Numbered from the stretch's first letter, positions 9,838 to 21,713 are shown. The stretch is 54,560 bases of DNA from Boothiomyces macroporosus (GCA_027604185.1 JADGKB010000097.1:1-54560), one strand, 5' to 3'. The notes: a model not told the origin generated them from the letters alone. Made by a program: numbers and translations.

Positions 9838-11238
9838 ATGCGCGTGGGCTTTGGAATCGTTCTGTCTCTGCTGAGTTTTGTAACGGCCAGCATTAAACAT
9901 TGTCCTTTCCAAGACGAAATAATTAGCGGAAATATCAAGGCTCACGACTGGGATACTTCAAAGTGTCCTCTCGCTGGGAAATGCTCCTATTTTGAAAAAG
10001 TAAAGGAAGATCCTGAGCATGAAATCGATACTGGATTATTCGTAATTAGTTTTAATCGATAGGAATGTCCATTCTCTCACGACCCTAAAAAGTGCCATTT
10101 GGACCAAGCAAGCAAATGCTCTTACCTCTCAGGAAAGCGATGTCCTCACGCAAACCCAGACTGTCCATTCTTTAAAACCAATCCAAATCCAAATGAATGT
10201 CCAATCTCAAAGAAATGTCCGTTTTATAACGATATCAAGGCAGGAAAGAAGCCAAAGTTGGATTGGACTGCTCACAAATGCCCGCTTTGGGACAAGTGTC
10301 CTTATTATTACAAAATGAAGGCGCATCCAAACAAAATGCTCGATTGCCCGCTTTTAGGCGACTGTCCATTGTTTACTCACCATGAAAAAGGAAAGGATTC
10401 GTTCCACTTTGGAAATATTGTTAGAACTAGTCAATTGGTCCATGCTGATAAGACTGTATATGGAGAATCTTGTCCTTACAAGGTATTTTTCCTTTTAACT
10501 TTAGCATTCTAAAAAAGACTCTGCTTCCTGCCCATACAAGGTACTTGAAGTATTAATGGTAGAATGGCGAAAAATGTCCTCATGCAAACGAAGGATGTCC
10601 ATATTTTGGAAAGGATCAAGGTGGAGAAGAATGTCCTCTCTCTGAAAAATGTCCATACTACAAGGAATTAAAGAGCGGAAAGTTCCATGACCATGACTGG
10701 CATGCAGAAAACTGCCCACTCAAAGAAAAGTGCCCTTACTTTGAAAAGTTCTTGGAAGATCCTACCAAGTTGAGTGAATGTCCATTATTGAAGGATTGCC
10801 CTCACTACCACAAAGAACACGCCTCCTGCCCATACAAGGTACTTGAAATATTAACGGTAGAATGGCGAAAAATGTCCTCATGCAAACGAAGGATGTCCAT
10901 ATTTTGGAAAGGATCAAAGTGGAGAAGGATGTCCTCTCTCTGAAAAATGTCCATACTACAAGGAATTAAAGAGCGGAAAGTTCCATGACCATGACTGGCA
11001 TGCAGAAAACTGCCCACTCAAAGAAAAGTGCCCTTACTTTGAAAAACTTTCAAAGGATCCTACCAAGTTGAGTGAATGCCCATTATTGAAGGATTGCCCT
11101 CACTATCAAAAGGATAGCAAGACAAAGCTTCCTGCTTCTCACCCAAAAGTAGATGGTAGTGCTGGAGAATGTCCGCATTTAAAGATGCAAAGAGAAAAGG
11201 CAAAGAAAGATGATGACAATGTTCGTGATGAATTATAA
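9838..11238 (+). CDS. Secretory-pathway Cys-Pro repeat protein with C-terminal RDEL
   Basis: Five exons: 9838-10041, 10063-10482, 10505-10540, 10563-10838 and 10861-11238. The introns are 21, 22, 22 and 22 nt, all in phase 0, giving 437 aa. A signal peptide (MRVGFGIVLSLLSFVTAS) is followed by about 30 Cys-Pro dipeptides arranged in pairs such as ECPLSEKCPYY and NCPLKEKCPYF. The protein ends VRDEL, a K/H/RDEL-type ER-retrieval signal. Exon 3 is only 36 nt. Exon 4 with its upstream intron is a near-copy of exon 5 with its intron (298-bp tandem duplication). I do not know the family. The paired cysteines suggest many disulphides or metal sites in the ER lumen; function is otherwise unknown. Confidence 0.85.
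10520..11115 (+). repeat. 298-bp tandem duplication of intron plus exon
   Basis: The segment starting at about 10520 is repeated with a period of 298 bp. Introns 10541-10562 and 10839-10860 occupy equivalent places and differ at only two of 22 positions. The following exon sequences are nearly identical for about 260 bp, then diverge after about 11105. Because every exon of the gene is a multiple of three with phase-0 introns, the duplication keeps the frame. Confidence 0.9.
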
Positions 11239-11273
11239 GTAACTATCATCTATAATAAATGAAAGTGTTTTTA

Positions 11274-12232
11274 TCAATCGTATTTGGAATAAAATTCTAC
11301 GATAACATTCCATGCTTCATCAGCAGTCTCGACAATCTTGAAAAGATCCAGGTCGGCCAAAGCAATCACACCTTCATCAACCAACAAGTCAAAGTCGATT
11401 AATTTTGACCAAAAGTCATTACCAAACAATATAATAGGTATAGGAGCCATCTTTTTAGTTTGAATCAAAGTTAAAGCTTCAAACAATTCATCCAGAGTAC
11501 CAAACCCGCCTGGGAAAGCTACCAAGGCTTTGGCTCTGTTCAAGAAATGCATTTTTCTCTATAATTAGTAATATTTGATACAATAGAGAAATAGTGAAAG
11601 TTGAAACAGAATTCTGGGCTGATGTATTGGTTTGGTCTTTGTTCAAATGGAAGAACAATGTTGAGACCGACAGTATTTCCTCCCGCCTTTCTTGCCCCTT
11701 TTGGCGCAGCTTCCATAATTCCAGGACCACCTCCTGTGCAAATAACCCCCAAGTCTGAATGGTTACCAACAATCTCTCCAAACAGCTCTGCTTCATTGTA
11801 GTATTTGCTCGATTTCATCCTGTTCTTGTAGATATTCAATTCGCGTAGAGTAATTTTCCCATCCTTGAACTCTTTTTGTTTTACTTCATAGTCAGTGGCA
11901 GCAGTAACTGCATCCTTGATTCTTGCACCTCCAAAGACTACAATTGTGTGTTCAATACCTCCTTCAGCGAGTATCTTGTCGCATTTCTGGTATTCCAACT
12001 GTAATCTGGCATGTCGCATGTCCTCCCGTAGTAGAAAATCATTCCCGGCGAATGCTAATTTGTAAACAGGTGATTGTGTTTGAGCACAAGGTGTATCCAG
12101 AGTGGACAACCGCACGGTTTCTTTTGGAGAATGGAACGCAGTATGCTTGTGAAAGGCATTCTTGAGTTTCATTACCAAGTGCGCTACATTTGCAAAGTTT
12201 TCGACCTTTTGTTTCTTTTCTGGAGGAACCAT
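11274..12232 (-). CDS. LOG-family (lysine-decarboxylase-like) phosphoribohydrolase
   Basis: Two exons, 12232-11582 and 11558-11274, are separated by a 23-nt intron with a perfect TACTAAT branch site; 311 aa. It has the Rossmann-fold signature of the LOG family: VVFGGARI, then [18 protein letters not shown], then [20 protein letters not shown]. The PGGFGTLDE motif is the catalytic hallmark of nucleotide 5'-monophosphate phosphoribohydrolases, which release a free base such as a cytokinin from its nucleotide. About 90 extra N-terminal residues make it longer than plant LOG enzymes. Location is probably cytosolic. It converges on the Cys-Pro gene with 35 bp between stops. Confidence 0.88.
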
Positions 12233-12799
12233 TTTTTGAAAGATTTTTAAGAGTTGTTTTAGAGTCGCGATTCAGGATGAGTAATCGTTGAGTCGCGGAT
12301 AATGTCGATTGGGTAAAGTAAATTGCCAAGTTTATGGATTGCAAATGCTGCATTGTGTGTCGCTTGATTTGATCTTGGAGAAACCGATCTTTGTTTAAAC
12401 TGTAGTTGAAATGAATCCAACCGTGTTACTTTCCTCTTGGATTAAAATCGAGAAAGATCACATCACCTTTATCCCTGGTTAAATTTGATAGCAACTTGCA
12501 GTACATGTAGATGATCTCTTCGTGAATAGTTACCTGACGGCCTGATGACGACCACACTGATGGAATTCAAATACTGTCTTGGTGTAGATCTAGTCTTTAC
12601 TGAACGTGGGATTTAAGCTTCAAGTAAAACGTTTTTGATTGTTTTGAATTCAAACCTGCCCTACTATGGAGAGTATTGAATCACTCCTATTAAATACAAT
12701 CTGTATTATGTGCTATTAATTTTGGGACTTTCGAATTGGTTTTATTTGCAGTTCAAGTTTTGACAATCTGTGTTCCGCAGAAACGTGTATGAGCCAAAG
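12233..12799. other. Intergenic, no gene seen
   Basis: About 570 bp between divergent genes (LOG-type on minus, phosphoesterase on plus). No open frame with family similarity, repeat or RNA gene recognised. A TATA box lies at its right end. Confidence 0.5.
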
Positions 12800-12807
12800 T
12801 ATAAATA
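12800..12807 (+). promoter_or_regulatory. TATA box of first phosphoesterase
   Basis: The sequence tataaata lies 33 bp before the ATG at 12833. This spacing supports 12833 as the true start rather than any upstream codon in the same open frame. Confidence 0.55.
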
Positions 12808-12832
12808 TGATGGAGTGATTAAATTTTTCAAG

Positions 12833-14249
12833 ATGCTCGATCTCTCAAAACGTGCTGCTTATGTACTACTAATGCTGTTAATTATATTATCAACCTTGCT
12901 TGCAGTTGCCCTGGTTACTCGTACAAATAATGATTCAAGTGCTGTTAATACGTCTGTACAACCCACTGGCACCTTTGCTAGCTCTGGTAGTGCCCGACCA
13001 ACTACCATCCCGTCACCAAATGTACCACTTGTTATTAAGCTAAATGACACTGACCCAGTATCAGATAAAATTAAACATGTAATGGTACTGATGCTTGAAA
13101 ACCGATCTTTTGACAGCTTCTTTGGAAGCTTAAAGTCAAATGGATGGCCTCATGTTAATGGGCTTACCGGTGAAGAATCAAATGTACTTGCAGATGGGAC
13201 AATGGGAAAAGTAAGGTCTGTAACCTCTGTTGTTGAGCACCACGACCCAAGTAACAATAACTAACATAGATCACTCAGTTGACTCTGTCACTGTGCAGAT
13301 ATACGGAAAGAAAGGCTCCGTTCAAGGCCAAACACCAGATATGAGTGGATTCGCCTTAGACGACCTGACGCTAGTTAGTAGACAAACTACAATAGAAGAT
13401 GCGTTTGGTGTAACTTTTGGGTATCATACACAGACAACTATACCTGTTGCCTATTCTATTGCAAACGACTTTTCGATAATAGACGACTACCACTCATCAG
13501 TTCCTGGCCCAACATTTCCCAACAGACATTTTCTACATTGCGCAACTGCACTTGGATTAACTGACAACACCGAACTACCTGGCGGTCTAGATTGCGAGAC
13601 TATCTATGGAAAACTAAATGAAAAAGGGATTTCTTGGAGAGTGTATTCGTCCGATGCTCATCCAACAGTATTCAGATATAAGCAATTCGGACAGCCATTA
13701 TTCGCAGCAAATGTTTTCAACTTTGATGAATTTTTAAAAGATGCAAAGCTGGGCAATTTCGCTCAGTTCACGTACTTGGACCCAAATGAATTTAATGCAG
13801 ACTACCATCCCCCATTCAACACCAAAGGAGGGGAAGCATACCTTAAGCAGGTATACGATGCGATCAGAAATAGCCCTGCTTGGAATGACACGCTGTTGCT
13901 TATCACTTTTGATGAACACGGTGGATTTTATGATCATGTTCCTCCGCCAACTAATGTTCCCATTCCTGACAATTCAAAAGTATATCCACCAAGCGGTGAT
14001 TTCGCTTTTGAAAGATTGGGTGTCAGAGTTCCTGCTATTCTGGTTTCGCCGTGGATTCCTCAAGGAAGGGTGTTTAGATCAGGTAGCGATACAAGACATT
14101 TCGAACATTCAAGCATCGCTGCAACACTAAAGAAGTTCTACAACTGGGACGGCTTCCTTACAAAGCGAGATGCATGGGCAATGTCCTTTCATTCATCAAT
14201 CAACTATCTAGATACACCACGCACGGATTGCATTTCCAATGCAGGTTAA
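12833..14249 (+). CDS. PF04185 phosphoesterase (acid phosphatase / phospholipase C family), copy 1
   Basis: Two exons, 12833-13250 and 13270-14249, with one 19-nt intron; 465 aa. A short cytosolic stretch and one N-terminal membrane helix (YVLLMLLIILSTLLAVALV) make it a probable type II membrane or signal-anchored extracellular enzyme. A Ser/Thr-rich linker follows, then the catalytic domain with the family motifs MLENRSFDSFFG, VPGPTFPNRHF, FDEHGGFYDHVPPP and RLGVRVPAILVSPW. The family hydrolyses phosphomonoesters or phospholipids; which one applies here is not decidable from motifs. First of four tandem same-strand copies. Unlike the others it lacks the intron inside MLENRS and keeps one at the DPS/N site. 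Confidence 0.9.
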
Positions 14250-14502
14250 TCCAAATAAACATCACATTTCGAGGCTTGACAAACATTTTGCCACCAAGAT
14301 CATTTTCAACCTCCTTAACACCATTTAGCTCTGAACCCTTGATAACTACACGCGGCATATCTCGCTTGCACGCAATATCACCCAATGATAACAAAAAATT
14401 CCTCATCTTTCTGTATTTTCGGAGATCAGCCATAAATGGTCAGGCGGTGGCGTGAATGCTCCTCCAACTGACTTAAACGTGGTTTTTACAAAAAAATTAA
14501 TA

Positions 14503-15929
14503 ATGTCCATATTGGTCTTGTTCCAGGATAAAAAATGGAAGAAAGAGAAGCGCTATCTCTACCCCATTCTGTCTGTGATTGCGTTGCTCATATGCGCAGC
14601 GATTACAACTATTGTTTTACTCAACAGGAAGAGCATAGATAACAACATATCAACACCAGTAAATAGTCCGCAGGAACCAAAGATCTCAACAGACAAAATT
14701 ACATATGTAAAGGATAGCGACCCTGTACCGGATAACATCAAAAACATTATTGTATTAATGCTTGGTAACGTTAAACTGACAAAGAAAACCGTTCTTTTGA
14801 CCATTTAATCGGCAGCTTGAAGAATTTTGGCTGGCCAGATTTGAATGGGTTGAATGGAAATGAAACTGGAATAATGCCAAATGGGACAAAATTTCAGGTC
14901 ACACCATTTTCAAGTGAAATAGAGCAATTCGATCCTGGACATGCTGTGGGTGATATTACCACCCAAATATATGGAAGTTGTTGTTCAGCAAAGAATCTTT
15001 TGCCTACCATGATGGGATTTGGTTTGAATGCACAATCTGCAGCAAATAAGCCAGTGCCTATTTCAACTGCACTTGCAACAACTTTTGGATACCATACGAA
15101 TGATTCAGTTCCTGTAATTACGACAATCGCAAACGAATATTCGCTTATTGATGATTGGTTTGCTTCGGTACCTGGACCAACTTTCCCAAATAGACATTTT
15201 TTGCATTGCGCAACTTCATTAGGACTTACCGACAATCGCCAACTCAAATATGGACTACCTTGCAAAACTATATATAAAAACTTGGACGAGAAGAACATAA
15301 GTTATCGCATTTACCATGCACAAGGAGACTCAACAACGCTAGTGTACTACAACCTGACTAGTTCACCGTCATTCAAGCCTAAACTGCTACCTTTCCATCA
15401 GTTTGTATCAGACATTAAATCTGGAAACATTAGCCAGTTTACTTATTTAGATCCAGATTTATCAGGTGCTGATTATCATCCACCCGCCCACACCGCTGCA
15501 GGGGAGGCTTATGTGAAGCAAGTTTACGATGCAGTAAGAAACAGTCCTGTTTGGAATGAGACTCTGTTACTGATTACTTTCGATGAGCATGGCGGGTTTT
15601 ATGACCATGTTCCCCCACCAAACAATGTCCCACCGCCAGACAATTCTACTGTACACCCTCCTAGTGGTGATTTCGCATTCGAAAGGCTAGGTGTTAGAGT
15701 TCCTACGATTTTGATCTCACCTTGGGTACCAAAAGGACACGTGTTTAGATCCAGTTATGATAACAGGAATTTTGAACACAGCAGTGTGTCCGCTACACTG
15801 AAGCGCTTCTTTGGATTGAATAATTACTTGACTAATAGAGATGCATGGGCAGTTTCATTCCACTCAGTGACAAGCGGACTAAAAACACCGAGAACTGATT
15901 GTATGCCGACAGCCCCGTCACCAAAATGA
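14503..15929 (+). CDS. PF04185 phosphoesterase, copy 2
   Basis: Two exons, 14503-14764 and 14785-15929, with one 20-nt intron (gtaacgttaaactgacaaag) inside the Glu codon of MLENRSFDHLIG; 468 aa. Basic N-terminus (DKKWKKEKR), one membrane helix (LSVIALLICAAITTIVLL), then the phosphoesterase domain: ENRSFDHLIG, VPGPTFPNRHF, FDEHGGFYDHVPPP and RLGVRVPTILISPW. The ATG at 14503 is the first in the frame. Closest in layout to copies 1 and 3. Likely extracellular or vacuolar phosphate acquisition or lipid degradation, by family inference. Confidence 0.9.
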
Positions 15930-16017
15930 ATAAATTAAGTGCACTATTTTCCATTCTCTGTGCACAGCCATCATAATTACGCTATGGTTCAAAAGCTCCG
16001 ATTTTCATTTTGAATTC

Positions 16018-17475
16018 ATGGAAAATCAAAGTGTATTTCTTCTGAATGAAAAGAAGAGAAAAAACAAACAAATTAAGAGATGGATCTTGATTTCAGTTGC
16101 GATCGTCTTTGCGCTAGGTTTCTCACTTGGACTTGTTGGATATTTTCTTGGCAAGAAAAGCAACTCTGTAGTTGATACAAATCCCCCAGATACGATTCCA
16201 AATACCAACAGATCAATCATCCTTTTGGACGATGCGGATCCAATTTCTACCAATATCAAGAATATTATAGTATTGATGCTTGGTACCTTTGATTAACTCA
16301 GAAAACCGATCTTTTGATAATGTATTTGGAAGTTTAAAGATGAACGGCATACCTTACATTGATGGAATCAATGGGACAGAGTATAACGTCCTAGCTGATG
16401 CAAGTAAAGTTCATGTTCATGAAGCGAGTTCCAATACTGAAATCAATGATCCAAGTATTCTCAGTCTAACTAGGCCACACAATGTATGATATCACTATTC
16501 AGATCTATGGGCTGATCAACAATGTAAAAGGCAAAACCCCGGATATGTCTGGCTTTGGTTTGGATGCTGCTCTGGGTACTGGACAAAACTTGACGCTTAA
16601 TCAATCATTATCAACTACATTTGGTTACCACACTAACAAGACTTTTCCAGTAATTACATCCTTGGCTAAAGAATTTGCCATAATCGACGATTGGTTTTCA
16701 TCTGTTCCTGGACCAACTTATCCAAACAGACATTTTTTGCATTGTGCAACAGCGTTGGGCAGAACAGATAACGATCATGATCCACAAACAGGGTTGCCTT
16801 GTAAAACCGTATTTGATCAGTTGAACGAGCAAAGAATAACTTGGACTGCATATAATGCGAATTCGGAGGGCTCTACTCTATTTAGATATCAATCCATGCA
16901 AACATCTAGTAATGCTGCAAAGATAGTGCCTTTCCAACAGTTTGCAAGTGATGCTAAAGCTGGAACGCTTCCAAAATACTCTTTTATTGAGCCAGATTTG
17001 AGCAAAGCGGATTATCATCCTCCATCTAATTCAAATGGAGGTGAAGACTTTTTGCGAAAGGTTTATAATGCAGTCAGGTCTGGCCCGCAATGGAAAAATA
17101 CTCTAATGCTGGTTACGTTTGATGAACATGGTATTTTGCTTTAATATAGGTGGATTTTATGACCATGTTCCTCCACCAAACAACGTTCCTATACCAGACA
17201 ATTCTGCAGTAGTTCCAGGAAGCGGAGATTTTGCATTTGAAAGGTTGGGAGTGAGAGTACCAACTATCCTCATCAGTCCATGGGTTCCCAAAGGACAAGT
17301 TTTCCGATCGTCTTTTCCAAATCGGTCATTTGAACATAGCAGTTTATCGGCAACACTTAAAAAGCTTTTTGGCCTCACAAAGTTCTTGACAAACAGGGAT
17401 GCTTGGGCGGTATCATTCCACTCTGCTGTAAATTATCTGAAATCCCCCAGAACTGATTGTTTGGCTAGTATTTAA
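16018..17475 (+). CDS. PF04185 phosphoesterase, copy 3
   Basis: Four exons: 16018-16282, 16302-16454, 16474-17130 and 17150-17475. The three introns are each exactly 19 nt, and the product is 466 aa. Introns interrupt the ENRSFD motif, the DPSH site and the DEHG-GFYDH motif. N-terminal basic segment, membrane helix (ILISVAIVFALGFSLGLVGY), linker, then catalytic domain with VPGPTYPNRHF and RLGVRVPTILISPW. It has the fullest intron complement of the array, so it may show the ancestral structure from which the other copies lost introns. Confidence 0.9.
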
Positions 17476-17891
17476 ATATAATTTTGCCGTTATACTACTC
17501 ACGTCATTTCCCTGTCAAGGATTACGTCATTTGTCAATATCTGGAAAAAGGAAATCCGGAAAGCCATATGCAATAATTCCAGCATTATGCTACAGACGAT
17601 TGCATTCACTACAACAGTTTAATTGTTATGTTAACCATTGAATGGATACATTTCTTAAAATGAGGAGCCTAAGTTCCAAATGGAGAAACTAATGGAATTG
17701 CAAGCCAAACTACTCCCAATAGGTGCAATTCAACACCGATATTTAAGTGATATCCCCTCTGGCTGAAAGTATCTCACTTTTGGATTGCTGTTGTCATTCA
17801 ACCTATTCTTAAACGTGTGACCAAAACGGTTAGTGGTACAAGCCGCAATGGTCAAAGGAGGTAAAAGACGAAAAAGCGTGGAAAAAAAGTA
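17476..17891. other. Intergenic between phosphoesterase copies 3 and 4
   Basis: No separate gene seen. An ATG at 17847 opens a 14-codon frame (MVKGGKRRKSVEKK) that would join copy 4 in frame through a 26-nt GT-AG intron (17872-17917). It is therefore an alternative 5' end for copy 4. Confidence 0.4.
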
Positions 17892-19351
17892 ATGAAAATT
17901 GAACCACAACGCAGGTGGATTATTTATTTAGGAATCGGACTCTTGATTCTGCTGGTTGGTGGTAGCGGGCTGGCTATTAGTAAATACAATTCCAACAAAA
18001 ACTCTGGTTCTCAATCGCAAAGCACCTCTTCAAGTAATTCAACAACTTCAAGTAATTCAACTTCACAAGGTGGAGCAGGCGGTTCAAATCCTTCCTCTCA
18101 GTTGGGCTCTTTTGTAAAGTACTTGGATGACACTGATAAAGTCAATAACAATATCACAAACTTGGTTGTTATCATGCTAGGTAAGGTAGCTCTAATTTAG
18201 AAAACCGCTCGTTCGACCATATCCTAGGGAGCTTAACCATGGGCGATTGGCCAGAGCTGGATGGATTGACTGGACATGAAAATTATACTTTGCCAATCAG
18301 CAAGACTGTGTACCATGTTACACCAGCTATCAGCAAAGTAGAGTCCCAAGATCCGTTCCATTCCGTAAATGATGTAACAGTTCAAATATACGGCAAGATT
18401 AATCGTAATGATCAAGTAAAGGGAAAGAAGCCAACAAACACTGGCTTTGCCTTGAATGCATACGCCAACTCAAAACAAACTGCAACTGACCTTACACGTG
18501 CAATATACAGCTATCAAACTGACCACACTGCACCTGTTATTCGTTCTATTGCGAACGACTTTGGAATTGTTGATGATTGGTTTTCTTCAGTTCCTGGCCC
18601 AACATATCCAAATAGGCACTTTATGAACTGCGCTACTGCACATGGTTTGACCGATAACTTGCACGACCCTAATGGAGGAATCCCATGTAAAACAATCTAC
18701 CACAAGCTATCCGACAACAATATTTCATGGAAAGTATACAATGAAAACAAGAGATATGAATGTAATGTATTTAGATACACTGAAATGAAAGAACCTAGAT
18801 TCAAAAAGAACGTTGTTCCCTTTGAAGAGTTCTTGAACGATGCCAAGAACGGCTCACTGCCTAGATTTTCTTATATTGACCCGGATATGGATACCGGTGA
18901 TTACCACCCACCTAGAAACTTGCCTAATGGTGAAGCATTCCTAAAAACGGTTTACGATGCGTTGCGTTCGAGTCCTCAATGGGAACAGACCTTGTTTTTG
19001 ATTGTCTTTGATGAACATGGTGGGTTTTATGATCACGTACCTCCTCCCAGTAGCGTACCTATTCCAGACGACTCCCCTGTATACCCACCAGCGGGTGATT
19101 TCCAATTCGAACGACTAGGACTACGCGTACCAGCAATCTTGGTATCACCATGGATCAAAAAAGGTCAAATCTTTAGATCTGGGTTCAAAGACCGTAATTT
19201 TGAACATAGCAGTATCTCTGCCACAATCAACAAATTCTTTAATATTAGCGAGCATCTGACAAAAAGAGATCAATGGGCAGTGTCGTTTCATTCAAGTGTA
19301 AATTATCTAGCAAGCCCAAGAAAAGATTGCTTAACTAGTGCAGCTACATAA
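17892..19351 (+). CDS. PF04185 phosphoesterase, copy 4
   Basis: Two exons, 17892-18180 and 18201-19351, with a 20-nt intron (gtaaggtagctctaatttag) in the Glu codon of MLENRSFDHILG; 479 aa. Membrane helix WIIYLGIGLLILLVGGSGLA is followed by a low-complexity Ser/Asn/Gly linker that is longest in the array. The catalytic motifs are intact: VPGPTYPNRHF, FDEHGGFYDHVPPP and RLGLRVPAILVSPW. The start could alternatively lie at 17847 with an extra small intron. It converges with ATG4, 90 bp between stops. Confidence 0.9.
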
Positions 19352-19441
19352 TATAGATTTAATTATATTTCAATTTTGTACAAGCTATCTTTTAAAATCA
19401 TTTCATCAACACACCCATTTACTTATGTTTCAATTGTTATA

Positions 19442-20575
19442 TTACAAACTATCGTCTTCTGAAATCACTTCATCAACTATTTTCATTGGTTCTTCTTGGA
19501 CACTGAATAATGGCGTCGAGCCTGTTGTTATAGTGCTAATGTCCTGGAAGAATTGATCTAGCTCATGCTTGTCATTACAGTAAAAGCCAATCACCATCGA
19601 AGGATCCATCTGATTAATAGGCAAAAACAAGACCTTTTCACAGTGATAACTATAAAAATCCTGCTTTTGGTAAGAGTTCAAGTCCATTATTGGAACACCT
19701 GAGTTAATAAAACTTACATGGCTTTCTAAAGTGCGGGTCATAGTAGATCAGGTTGTTTTGTTGGTATCCAGTGAAAAAGAGGGAAGAGTTTGGTCTGCCA
19801 CCGGCAATCCCGATACATGATTTAATACTAAAGCAAGCCTAATTAAATAAGAGCTACTTTGATTAGTGGCTGGTATAATGGATTAAGATCCTCCACTCCT
19901 AAGCGAAGCGATACAAGTATCAGTAAAGATTTTTCATTCAAGTCATTGTAAACTTGCTTCTTGTAAAGTATACTGTCTTGCGATACGTGAATGTTTAATT
20001 TAGCCTGTTTGTCTTCTTGAACTAATACTCGCAGTACATGCGATATAGTTAGAGGGCCAAACCATTCTCCTACTTGCTTATCAAACTGCTTCCCTTCCAG
20101 TGCAATTCTGTGTATAGAGTAAACAGCAGTTGGGGAATCGATAAATTTCGTCACTAATTCGGCATATTTAATCCAATCACCGCTCTCAATTTGATATATC
20201 CGCCAATCCCTTCCAAATTCATGAAACATTAGAGCCATAGCCAGCATCATTTGTCCAGATCTCAACATGCAACCCCATCCTGCGTCACTGGTAAATGAAT
20301 TTGGCTGTATAGGAGGAAACCCGTCCCTATAAGTGAGCCATATCCTAGTCTGGAAATCTAGATTAACCATAGTAACCTTCAAGAAATTCAATATCCAAAT
20401 TCGACGGGTATTTCTTTCCTAGAAATACGAGTTCGCCTCCAGTAGGGTTCGCAGACGGATGAATGACAAATCGGAGTAAATCTCTTGGCGAGTCAATCTG
20501 TGAGAGCTGCTCTTTGGCTTTCTGCATGAAAAAAGTTAATCCATCCTGGAATTTTTTAAAGAGATTGTCTTCCAT
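19442..20575 (-). CDS. ATG4: Autophagy cysteine protease ATG4
   Basis: Four exons: 20575-20377, 20357-19858, 19838-19718 and 19698-19442. All three introns are 19 nt; 358 aa. Peptidase C54 features: DFQTRIWLTYRDGFPPI near residue 67, catalytic Cys96 in DAGWGCMLRSGQ, and the Asp267/His269 pair in IYYDPHF, preceded by GIAGGRPNSSLFF. The DPSMVIGFYC stretch is also typical. ATG4 cleaves the C-terminus of ATG8 before lipidation and later delipidates it in the autophagy pathway. It is somewhat short for the family. Intron 1 begins gttact, an unusual donor, but it is required to restore the FLEDFQTR junction. Confidence 0.95.
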
Positions 20576-20607
20576 TTTGTAAAGTCACATGAATCATATA
20601 AAAAATA

Positions 20608-21360
20608 TTATATTCGAAATAGCTTGTAGCCGTATACGGTAGATCGCACTTGCTCATTCCCCACATCGTCCTTGAACATTGGCGACCATCGCTCTTCGTA
20701 CAGCTTTTCATATCCCAGCCCATACTTTCCAGCATTTTCAAAGAACGCCATATCCCTATCTACCCATTGTGGATTATGGTGGGAGAATGTCACCAGACAG
20801 ATTCCGTCCTTGCTTAAAAGATCACTGCATGACTGTAGCAAATTTTCATGCTGATGGTGGTTGAAAATCAAATCAGCCAAGAGAATTAAATCAAATTGAC
20901 CAATAGATTCATCTACCAATACAATTTGATTTTCCTGTATTAGAGAATGTTCATTCTTTCTCCCCCAAATATATCCCTTTACGAAAAACGATTTGTCTAG
21001 TAATTCAGGAATATTTTCTTTGGCGTTCAATAGAATATTTTTTAGTAGTGGAATATCAGGATAGTCTGTTGATATAACTGTTTTACCCCCATTGATTGCG
21101 CAGATTATTGAAGGCAAGGAGGCAGCAGCTCCCAACTCAAGAACAGTCTTGTCCTTGTATAAACCAGTATGTTTATCCAAGTAGTTTGTCATTGACTGGC
21201 CCGCATTCCATAGCCAATGTGCCCATAATGAATGCTTTGGAGGAAGATGAACTGTTAGTTTCTGCCCATTGATTCTTGTAAATTCTGTTGTAGTTGGTTC
21301 TGGTGACGGTGGGCGGAAATCTTTTGGCTCTTCAAATCCGCTGAATTCAATATCATCCAT
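20608..21360 (-). CDS. EFM7: eEF1A N-terminal methyltransferase (EFM7/NNT1 type)
   Basis: Intronless 250-aa class I SAM methyltransferase. The N-terminal FEEPKDFRPPSPEPT is the signature of the fungal NNT1/EFM7 group, which methylates the N-terminal Gly and adjacent Lys of translation factor eEF1A. The SAM-binding motif I reads VLELGAAASLPSI, where most members have LGAGAGLPS. Motif D-Y-P-D follows (STDYPDIPLLKN), and post-I motifs (FDLILLADLIFNHHQH) are intact. Cytosolic. It lies 32 bp upstream of ATG4 on the same strand. Confidence 0.9.
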   Translation of the reverse strand: MDDIEFSGFEEPKDFRPPSPEPTTTEFTRINGQKLTVHLPPKHSLWAHWLWNAGQSMTNYLDKHTGLYKDKTVLELGAAASLPSIICAINGGKTVISTDYPDIPLLKNILLNAKENIPELLDKSFFVKGYIWGRKNEHSLIQENQIVLVDESIGQFDLILLADLIFNHHQHENLLQSCSDLLSKDGICLVTFSHHNPQWVDRDMAFFENAGKYGLGYEKLYEERWSPMFKDDVGNEQVRSTVYGYKLFRI

Positions 21361-21713
21361 TTTCTAATGAGAAAAAATATTTCACTTGTAAAATATTCAA
21401 ATATAAGTAGATTTTTGGGCTACATTTGATTACAAATCTCAGTGACTGAATTGAATGGTTAATCACAATGTGCAAGTGAAACATTACACCTGCTGTACCA
21501 GGGAAATTAGTCATTACGCTGGCTTATACCATAACGCACTATTTGAGATGAAAACCGCAGTTGCATTCGATTGCAGAATTCGATTATAGCCCCTCTCTTG
21601 AGAAAGTAAACCGCAAGATTCCACAATTCACGTAATTTCCAGATGTCTGTTAACCAGCTATCCGCACTCCAAATTGAATTGCAGAAAATAACTGATTAAT
21701 AGGAAATACAATC
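21361..21713. other. Divergent promoter region between EFM7 and CSE1
   Basis: A 353-bp spacer between divergently transcribed genes with no open frame of note. It presumably carries both promoters. No TATA at the usual spacing was recognised. Confidence 0.5.

Noticed and set aside
13734..13937. Antisense small proteins inside the phosphoesterase array
   Set aside because: Shadows of conserved coding frames; no similarity or start context.
12833..19351. Phosphoesterase copies as frameshifted pseudogenes
   Set aside because: All apparent frameshifts are explained by small GT-AG introns; the spliced proteins are full length with intact catalytic motifs.
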